64,000 nucleotides of DNA from Dicyema japonicum (Eukaryota > Dicyemida > Rhombozoa > Dicyemidae), in NCBI GenBank assembly GCA_011109175.1, contig RDEW01000041.1, positions 372,001-436,000 on the forward strand, written 5' to 3'. Position 1 is the first letter of the stretch. Every line of letters starts with the position of its first letter. Shown in pieces: positions 56,490 to 64,000 of this stretch. Made by a program: the position numbers and the translations under genes. Under the pieces are notes generated by a model, which saw nothing but the letters and a program-made list of their open reading frames with translations, did no database searches and was not told the DNA's origin.

Positions 56490-56745
56490 GGATTAAAAAA
56501 TTTGTCAAATGAGATTTTTTGAGTTTGAATTGATATTATGAAAACATGTTTGTACGAAAACCCACAAACGTGGGAATAACTCTTCTCTGGAGATCATTAA
56601 CCTTGCTTTGATATCAAGATCTCATTTTTACTTATTTGGTCCAAATTTTTGAAATTGCCTTATCCTTTAAAATCGATTCGAAAAAAAAGACACACGTACA
56701 AATTCTCTTCTCTTTCCCTTGTTCATGAAATTGTAGACCAATCCG
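56490..56745. other. No gene seen
   Basis: AT-rich spacer between the pseudogene and the LINE fragment. Confidence 0.4.
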
Positions 56746-56749
56746 TTCT

Positions 56750-57020
56750 TTTCCTTAAGCGAAACGGATTTCCATCTTCACAGACGTGGAGAAATCCGGA
56801 TCCACATTTACGGGTAGTAACTTCGTAACTAGGAGAGAGATTGATGATCCAGTTTGTTTACCCAGCATACGAATAGTTGTTAAATTAAGGGGAGTTGAGT
56901 TTATGTAGCATGGTCTCAGGTTCCGCGAGGAAGAATTTATTGGTTCTCGACTAGTCGTAGACACTATCCGCTTTCAGCTTGGTATTAGAGGCTGTTACTA
57001 ACGTTGAACAGTTTCGTACT
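56750..57020 (-). mobile_element. LINE family A fragment
   Basis: The word CACAGACGTGGAGAAATCCGGATCC at its left edge matches 9645-9670 (CACAGACGCGAAGAAATCCGAAACC), followed by equivalent ACGGGT(A/C)...ATCC words. It is therefore the segment just after the reverse transcriptase of family A, in the same minus orientation, strongly eroded. The frame 56964-56755 crosses it. Confidence 0.5.
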
Positions 57021-57700
57021 GCTATGCTTTTTTATGAGGTCATCTGGCCAATTCTTAGTTAACAAAGTTACTGAAACAGACCATTCCACCCTCCAGTAGT
57101 TCTTAAATCTCATGACTTTTGTCTCTGCTGTGTGTGACCCCGTCAAAATCCTGTTGACTTTGGAAGGATAGAGTTGTGAGGTTCACGGGTTTATGTCATG
57201 GATCTGAAAAAAGAAGGTGTCGATGAGGAAGCGAAATCAATATGATTTTCGGGGGGGGGGAAGCTCGAGGTTTTCTTCTGATTCAATTTACATTTAGTTG
57301 AATATTAATAAATCTCAACGAGGACCAGAGTTGGTTTCGATGTCACCACATGAGAAAACCAAAAGTCCACAACAATGATGACACCAGAAGGAGGCACATA
57401 GGTTAAGGAATCACCAATGTAGTGGGGAATATATGTTAATAAGTCTTTCGGAATGGGTGAGTCGAAAAGAGAAGAGGTAGTCCATCTTGTGGTCGTCAAA
57501 GATGCTTGACGTACCATGTCGTACACAGGATCAACTCGAAATTCTGTGATTTTTTGAATATGTATGAGACCTTTTTGAAAATGACGGGAAAGTACCGAAG
57601 AGCAGCAGTCGACTTAAAGAGTTTCAAATGAGATTTGGCCGTAGAAAGGCTGAGGGGGGCCATGAAAAATATCATTAAGACGTCAGAACTGCAGAATGAT
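57020..57700. other. Unassigned, with a G10 tract
   Basis: The minus frame 57526-57305 (73 aa, PIPKDLLTYIPHYIGDSLTY) has no domain that I know. A run of ten Gs lies at 57251-57260, unusual in this AT-rich DNA. No gene can be supported. Confidence 0.3.
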
Positions 57701-58310
57701 GGCTACATCACTGGGAAGTAATCACAAAATATCATCAGTACATGAAAATAGTTTATTCGGGTTTGTCGACATGCTTGATAGGTTTAAGTCAAATAAGGGG
57801 AAGAGAACCGAGCCTTGGAGAAAGCCATTAAGTGGAATCTGCAAGATGGGTAGGCAATGTTAAAAACTAAGAAGTGACTACCCAGGTCTTCATCATGGCG
57901 GGTTTCTCGTCGAAGATTTACTCGTTCAGTACGTGTCCTGATGCTCGGTTAAACGTTTGCTGAGCGTTAATTGAGGTGATGTGTGGTCGCTTTGAAAGTT
58001 TATGATTATCAAAGTCATCAGCGACAGATTGAGTGACATTTTCCTTATCGATGATTGGTTTCCATGAGGATCACGCGACCACCAAATATTCTCCTTGGTA
58101 ATGGATGCGGGACAAGTACCAAGCTACCGGTCTTTGTCCTCTATAAGCTTTTAATCGATGCAAGGATTAGCCCGGGAGTATCAAAGAACAGTCGAACTCA
58201 GCTTCCCATGAATTCTTTAGACCCGAGAAACTCAGAAGATCTCTTTAGTCTTCAGGTTCACCACCATCAGTTTTAGTGTACTTAATCTGCATGTCAACGA
58301 TTAAATCAGT
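57700..58310 (-). mobile_element. Jockey-like LINE reverse transcriptase relic
   Basis: On minus near 57850-57740 the text RIPLNGFLQGSVLF then LFDLNLSSM matches motif B of jockey reverse transcriptases ('G.PQGSVL.P.LF.L...D'). Upstream minus text is frame-broken. The plus frame 58055-58276 is antisense to it. 58310-58800 is eroded with nothing clear. Confidence 0.45.
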
Positions 58311-58811
58311 CCGTTTTTTGTTTGGAGAAAACACAGAGATCAGATTTGAAGAAATTGTAAAATCCCTTCTTCAATTCCTAGTAATAATGAAAAAGACCGC
58401 TTGGGAGATCGCATCCTATAAATCGTGAAAGTAACATCTGATTCAAACACGATAGGGGAGGTATTTCTAGAAGATTCTAGAAAAAGTACTGATTTGATAA
58501 ACGCCAGTCTTACTCGTGCTAGGTTTAGTGGACAGTTTGACTACAGGTTAACTCAAGAGACCACCTCGTTTTCATAGAGACTACCGATTTCATACGTGGC
58601 TATGGTCTACACACCATTTTTCTAATTATGACGGAAACCCGCAGAAATGACCAACCAATAAAGGACGGATATGAATTTACGTCATAATCGAGTTTAACCA
58701 CGTGACTGCGGTTGAAAGAAAAGCCATAACCATGAACTTTAAGAAGTGACGACCAACAGACAACACAACCGTCTGAAATAACCGAGTCATGAAACTAACT
58801 AAATAATAGTC

Positions 58812-59015
58812 CTACTTTCCAGCAATCTCTCCCCCTTCTACCAGAATCAACAAATCATGAACCTCTCTTAACTTTTGTAAGACATTCTGGTCACAGAGTC
58901 CACGTGACGTCTCAAACTCATATCTGACCCTCTTCCGGTAGTAATTAACGTCGGTGAACTTAAAAGAGTTCCCATACCTTAGCAGTCTTCTGTACAACTC
59001 AACAGACTTGGACAT
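58812..59015 (-). CDS. LYR-motif protein (MIEF1 microprotein-like)
   Basis: An intronless minus gene. The in-frame ATG at 59015 starts MSKSVELYRRLLRYGNSFKF, placing the LYR tripeptide at residues 7-9 with the following arginine pair, then TDVNYYRKRVRYEF ('D..Y....IR.EF' of the family) and a helical end. LYR proteins are small mitochondrial matrix factors that bind acyl carrier protein and assist iron-sulfur or complex assembly. The closest pattern that I recall is the LYR microprotein encoded upstream of MIEF1, which works on the mitoribosome. At 67 residues the size fits. An upstream ATG at 59036 would add seven residues and is less likely. Confidence 0.75.
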   Translation of the reverse strand: MSKSVELYRRLLRYGNSFKFTDVNYYRKRVRYEFETSRGLCDQNVLQKLREVHDLLILVEGGEIAGK

Positions 59016-59146
59016 CACCACAAGAAATATAATCAAATAAATATTTAAAACCGAAAGAATTTAAAAGTCATTTAAGCAAATGTAACTTAATCATAAACAC
59101 ACGTGAGTTCACTATTCAGAGGTTGGCAGCATGACCTCGGGGGACA

Positions 59147-60342
59147 CTAAAATAAACAATTTCGCATGCCGGCATCCTTCGATCTCTCCTCCTGCTTAAT
59201 ATTAGATCCAATATTCCCTGACTGGCTGATAAAGGGGCTAATGTGCAGGAACTGCATTGGCGGGTAGGTAAATCCTGGATTGGGGATACATGCGCAGTTA
59301 GCTGAGTAGAAGCAAGAAATCAACCATTTTGAGTCTTTTCGATCTCATTTTGGGGGAGATAAGATCCCTGAGCGACGGGGAGGTGAATGAAGTACTGTAG
59401 TGGACCAGTATGCATAACTGGAACTGCCTGGACCATCCCATTTGAGACCATGTTATAAGCATGGGGGATATTTGACACCCGATGTTGGGAGTTCTAAGTA
59501 AAATCAGCCTCTACCATTAGGGGGTTTGTTAAAGTAACGTCCGTGTTTAGTTTCTCCTCATTCAGTAAACTTTGATGGTAGTTCAGAGTTTTATTCACAG
59601 CCGAATCGGTCCCATTAGGCTTGAGGTATGTCGCTTCCAAAATATTTTTGATATCTTCTTCATTTCTTTTGTGTATTGCCTCGATCTTTCTAGCATAGGA
59701 GCCATATATGCCCTTCTGTCCCGCATATGAGCCTCTACGTCCTCTAGGATTAGTTCCTTCGCTCATTTCGCTATCCTCTGAGGTATTCTAACCTTATGTT
59801 ATCAAAATAACTTGATTCTTGTCACCATTTGTTGAATTTGGCGGATTTGCCTGATTAAACTGGGTTTCCGAGTCTTGGTTAAGAAAATGTCGTACTTGCA
59901 GTAAGTTGGGGGCGCATTTCCATCACATTGGCGTAATCCGCACAGATATCCTGCAAATTTTGTGTGGGTTGTCCACTAGTGGTGAGAAAAGTGGGTAAAT
60001 ACACGCTGAGTGACTCAAATTCAGGTCGGATATGTCCCCGATTCATGAGATCAGTACTATCTATCGAAGATTTTCTAGAAATCCCCTCCGCTGCGGTGTT
60101 TATGGCAAAAGTTACATTCAATGTCGTAGGACTTGTAGGAAAGGATCTTCCCAATGATCTTCTTCAGATTCTCACTTGTTTCGTCCAAGACCTGAGGACC
60201 AAGGGATTCCAAATGACTCATAAAGAACTCAAGGAATGGTGAAGGAAGGAAAACCCCACTAGTGACTCCGTTAACCTGGGTCAGCTAGACAAATATGACA
60301 TAAATCCACCAGAGGGCAGGAATCGGAGGATTCTTCAGTCAT
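59147..60342 (-). CDS. Multi-exon unrecognised protein
   Basis: From the minus ATG at 60342 (MTEESSDSCPLVDLCHICLA), exons are joined by introns including 59895-59874 (22 nt), 59514-59494 (21 nt) and 59324-59302 (23 nt), ending at TAG 59147. The text is serine-, threonine- and asparagine-rich, with NPRGRRGSYAGQKGIYGSYA, a helix EAIHKRNEEDIKNILEATYL and a last exon reading PGFTYPPMQFLHISPF. Splices near 60290-60170 (a long gap plus a 17-nt one) and 59790 are guesses. An RNA-associated low-complexity protein is possible from the RGRRGSY text but unproven. The plus frame 59964-60242 is antisense. Confidence 0.55.
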
Positions 60343-60349
60343 GTGAGTC

Positions 60350-62400
60350 GTGGAGTTTGTATTGTTGTGGTTACAAGAAGAATAGTTAAACAGTAGGGAT
60401 GAGTAGTCAGGCAAAACGTCGCTTAATTTGACATATTTATGTTCGTTCTCCAGTCTCGGGGTTTTTGCTGAGTTCTAGGAGAACTGAAATAAGTGGCAAC
60501 CTCAGAATCTGTGCTGCTTTTCCGTTTGAGCATATCTAAGTAAGAGAAAGGGAGTAACCGGTTAAATTTTAAGCAGTATGAATGAGATAGGAATATGAAG
60601 ATAAGAGACTAACACTGCAGACACACAGCACAAATAAACAAGCTGGCTGTGCGGTTGACGTAATAAAAATGCATATTGGCGTATCGAAATTAGCGATCAA
60701 TAGTCGATTGTGTAAAGTCATAGTAACAAAGTTCACCAGTAATAACAGTACGTAGTAACAGTCCCCTCTGAGTCTTCACTTCCTTGCTAATTACTTATTC
60801 CGATCAATATTAATGATTAATTATTCACATTGATCAGCGATAATTATGTATTCGAAATTAGATTTTGCTCAGAAATGAACCACGTGTTAAATATTTGTGG
60901 ATTTTAGGGATAAAAAGGCTTAGTGGGATTGATTTTGTTGACACTATTATTTGGATAATTTGAATTCCTTGGCAATTATGAAATTATCTGTAATCAGGAT
61001 TACTATAAAATGGGACCAGATTAACTTAATCTTATTAATTTGTCTGACAAATCAAATGGACAATGCCTGAACATTCAAAAATATGTAATTAAACTGTTTT
61101 TATTGATTTGTACGTTAATCGATCGAGAACTAACATTTGTGAACTTTTGGTTATTAAATTGCAATTTAGCGATTTCTAGCAAAAACACCATCTGTTTCAC
61201 GTAGTCTTTGGGAGACCGAATTCAAGCTCTTCCAGCAGATCCACCCTCCTAGATTAAATAATTCAACTCCGTTTGGGTAATCTATATGCTTTTACCGAAT
61301 CTCGGTTATGGCCATGCGTCGCAGTCCCTGAGAGTTCTTCTAAGAAGTTCTTTGTGACTGGGGGAGACACGGGCGGTTTAACAAATAAATACTGCAAAAG
61401 TAGCTAAAGAGAAAATAAATTACTCAGACATTACGACTTAGAAACCACAAATAGATTATCATTTTCGTAAATAATGAAAATATCATTGATGTCATTAATA
61501 TTTCGTCAGACACGTGGTAAGAATCGAGAGTGATGAGAATCACTAATGTTATTACAAAAATCAAAATTTCAAAACAAACTTGTCAAAGTCATCTGAAATT
61601 TGCCGGAAAATTGTCGGGAGTAAAGGCTGGTGAGATTGAGCGCGAAAATGCGGATCTTAAGTATCTCTGAGGTGTCCACGTGGCATTTTTAGCCCATAGT
61701 GTTTGATCAAATTAGTTTGAGAAGCTCGCATTTTCGATCGATCTCCTGATCGAGTTCTTCGTAGTTAGCCTTTGTACAAGATATCCGATGATCCTCAGAT
61801 CAGACACTCTGATGACGTCACTGATTGTGGTTTACATACGATTCGATAGGAATACCATAAATAAATATCAGTTTGAGGTTAGGAAAGAACACGTGCAGAT
61901 TTTAACTGAAAGTTAGTATTTATTGTCTTAGTACTGGCTTGGTTATTAGAGGACAAATCGTAATGACGTAAAATCCTCTAATGGCAGACAATCCCTCCAT
62001 TCTTAGCCATTCAAACGTAAACCTGGTACTTGGTTAATGCGAGTTTGATAATCTGAGGACTAGGAGGATCTTCTACATGTAAATTTTCTCGGTAAAGGGT
62101 TCGAACAGAGGGTGGTTCAAACTCGATGTTTCCTAAGATTGTTATTGAGTTCACGGATGTTAGAAAAAGAATTAAGACTTACCCTTCATGAGAATTAAAT
62201 AGTCATTGGGTCATTCTGGATCGCTCTTCCCCCTTCTTCAAGTTGTCAGATTGTTTCTCTATAGGGTCCAAGCAGTCAGGTCTCCAAGAATCCGTCAGTT
62301 CTTTTAAATGGAGAAATAAGTGGACCCAGTCAAATAGTCAAGATGGTAAAACCACAATTTTAGAATTTGTATAATTGAGAGACTGAAGACCAGAGAGTCG
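60350..62400. other. Intergenic, no supportable gene
   Basis: Two kb of mostly AT-rich DNA with stops in all frames. CACGTG occurs at about 60881, 61508, 61675 and 61892. The arms GAGATTGAGCGCGAAAATGCG (61631) and CGCATTTTCGATCGATCTC (61729) are imperfect inverted repeats around a 75-bp loop, a possible small MITE. Confidence 0.5.
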
Positions 62401-62414
62401 AGTGGAAAAAGTGA

Positions 62415-62690
62415 GGTGGTGGTTAATTGGTCGGAAAAGTGGGGTGGTGATATACCTCTATTACACGAAATGTCTACTCTGCTCCATGATAAGTAAAAGC
62501 CAACATCTCCCTACACGTGAAAGGGGTTAAATGACTCAGAGACATCAAAAACCTTAAGATCTGAACAAAGCAAGTGTCGGGTGGACGAAGGATTCGGTTC
62601 AAAACCAGTCCAACCCGAAATTGAATGACTCGGGAGATACTTTTTCAGATGCTGCACATATAGGATGGTAGTCAGTATGATAATATGTTG
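62415..62690. repeat. Dispersed repeat D, weak copy 3
   Basis: GGGTGGTGATATACCTCTATTACACG parallels GGAGGGCGATATTCCTCTATTGCATG at 40.5 kb, but similarity fades after about 60 bp. Relatedness to the 25-kb copy is only inferred through copy 2. Confidence 0.35.
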
Positions 62691-62857
62691 CTAGTAATGA
62701 CTTCAACGAGAGTCAAAACCCACGTGGTGACCGCAGCGGAGGAGAGCCTGGTGTACCCGAATATTACGAGGAAAGAAGATTCACTTAGATCGATGCCCGA
62801 TGGAGGGTGACAAAGAAACTTGCTTAATTTAAGTCTTCGAGTCGCCTTCATTGACAC
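62505..62857 (-). CDS. Possible split gene, unrecognised
   Basis: ATG at 62857 opens 46 codons (LSKFLCHPPSGIDLSESSFL, then VIFGYTRLSSAAVTTW) to a GT. A 29-nt gap to TAG leads into QHIIILTTILYVQHLKKYLP and on to a TAG near 62503. The phase fits. The PPSxxxxESSFLVxFGY text faintly recalls the start of a PHO80-type cyclin box, but the following helices do not clearly match. It overlaps repeat D, so it may be a relic. Confidence 0.3.
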
Positions 62858-63194
62858 ATTTTTTTGAATAATAATGGTGGAAAATAAAAATTACAAGCAC
62901 AACATCAACTTGATATCTCAAACTCAAATTTTACTAATAAATCAAAAAACTGTTTCAAATCAAAAATTTAAGCAAATCAACTACCATCACATATCAAACT
63001 AACCATATGGAGGTTCATCCGTGTATTTTCCTCAAAATCATCAGACCTCTAGTAAAGGTCCTCTCGGCAATCAAAAACAATCATTCTCACAATCCAACTC
63101 CAATCGGCGTCAAGTATAGGAAGACCATGTGCACTATACCTTTATCGAATTCATGCGCAAAACGATCCTCAAAGTCTCAAAACAGCAAAACACA

Positions 63195-63475
63195 AAAAAA
63201 TGGCGGACAAATTTAAATTTATTTTATTATCATTCCTTTGATGACGTCGGAGTACGTCATATCCTTGGCAATAAACTGGGTTATTCAATCCACAGTACCA
63301 GTTTCACCAAGAGGGAAGGTAAGAAGTCTGCTAGCCTGCTGGTTCGCCGCCTTCAGGACAGGTAAGATAATTTAACTTTCCACTTATCCGGAATAGTCTT
63401 TGTATTGATTGACATGAAAAAAATGATGGTAATGGGGGCAATCGTAATAGTAAAAATGATGCCACATGATTGAGA
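63195..63475 (+). CDS. Possible membrane-protein exons
   Basis: A plus frame open from about 63215 encodes LMTSEYVISLAINWVIQSTV then VRSLLACWFAAFRT, to a GT at 63362. A 36-nt gap ending GGAATAG continues in phase as VFVLIDMKKMMVMGAIVIVK to a TGA near 63470. This gives two or three hydrophobic helices. The overlapping frames 63007-63216 and 63129-63365 are alternatives. The start is not clear and the family is unknown. Confidence 0.35.
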
Positions 63476-63499
63476 AAAATCTAAGAAATAGCTACAGGA

Positions 63500-64000
63500 C
63501 CACACAATCGGGAAGTCTTTGTTACCCCCAAGTTACCCAATAGCATTTCTAACCATTTCCGAGAGAATACTTCAGACCAATCTGTGGGTTTTGGTCTGTG
63601 CCGTCAAAAAATACGTATGGAACACCGAGACGTCCCAATGACTAACCTCGGGGTAGTAGGACAGTAGGTTATTAACTCTCTTCAGACTCAGAGTTTCTCC
63701 ATCTTCGTCTTGGCAGAACGCATTACAAATATAGGGGATTTGATTTTTTGTTAAATAGACTGATATTCATCAACATAGTATTGGAGTAAGACAGGTTTTT
63801 TTGAGGGAGTTTTTCTCCTTTATAAGTCGTCAAGTTGAAGTTTTTGAGAATAATCAGAATTGGGTTATGATCGCTTAAAAATTCGAGGAAAACATTCCAT
63901 AAAATTAAATGTGAGCTTAGATGAACAGATAAACAAGTCCGGGGAGGTCTGACTGTCGTTTCTTCTGGTCAGTGTCCTGATAGAAGTATCATAGAATTGG
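63500..64000 (-). CDS. Partial open frame at window end
   Basis: On minus, text around 63760-63590 reads ICNAFCQDEDGETLSLKRVN, NLLSYYPEVSHWDVSVFHTY to a stop, preceded by broken frames. It may be an exon of a gene extending past 64000 or a relic. No domain is recognised. Confidence 0.25.

Noticed and set aside
57251-57260. Run of ten Gs
   Set aside because: An isolated homopolymer without further G tracts for a quadruplex; possibly an assembly artefact.
60060-60150. CNFCHKHR on the minus strand as a Nanos-type zinc finger
   Set aside because: It ends in a stop within a few codons, and the other ligands and spacing of the Nanos CCHC fingers are absent.
62505-62857. PHO80-type cyclin assignment
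   Set aside because: Only one short phrase resembles a cyclin box and the following helices do not match.

Overview
The window reads as nuclear DNA of a very compact animal genome. The best fit is a dicyemid mesozoan, the minute kidney parasites of cephalopods, but that is an inference. The genes that can be named are animal-type: lysyl-tRNA synthetase, nucleoporin NUP107, complex I subunit NDUFA12, a ZDHHC12-like palmitoyltransferase, a DRAM-family membrane protein, a bHLH factor, a small dual-specificity phosphatase, an LYR-motif protein and a secreted triple-ShKT protein. Nearly all are cut by introns of only 20-30 nt that obey GT-AG. This intron size is the main reason for naming dicyemids. 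The base composition is AT-rich, and there are no bacterial operons, ribosome binding sites, CRISPR arrays or recognisable tRNA genes.

Layout. 1-4.4 kb is retroelement debris. DRAM lies at 4.4-5.2 kb, followed by a doubtful gene. 6-16.6 kb is almost entirely decayed non-LTR retrotransposons with a few small open frames. 17-19 kb carries the ShKT gene, two small open frames and the bHLH gene. 19.5-21.9 kb has a structured inverted repeat, a retroelement or unknown coding segment, and a SINE. 22-30.7 kb is gene-rich: a coiled, acidic unknown protein, NUP107, the phosphatase and a two-TM PPxY protein. 31-36 kb is retroelements, with a clear nested insertion near 34 kb. 36.2-38 kb carries NDUFA12 and a paralogue of the PPxY protein. 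38-45.6 kb is retroelements plus a hAT-type MITE. 46.3-51.6 kb carries an unknown split gene, ZDHHC12 and lysyl-tRNA synthetase. 52-58.3 kb is a hAT transposase relic, LINE relics and a possible synthetase pseudogene. 58.8-60.3 kb carries the LYR protein and an unknown split gene. The last 4 kb holds uncertain open frames.

The host genes show no shared pathway; they look like ordinary housekeeping and signalling genes packed close together. What stands out is at genome scale: extreme intron reduction, a dispersed SINE family with an intact target duplication, several LINE lineages in all stages of decay, a hexamer (CACGTG) that clusters with the host genes and is missing from the transposon blocks, and a pair of unassigned two-TM proteins sharing intron positions and a PPxY tail.

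Limits: no alignment or search was run. Some otherwise well-conserved genes contain single-base frameshifts, so assembly error cannot be told from decay. Splice calls were made by eye.
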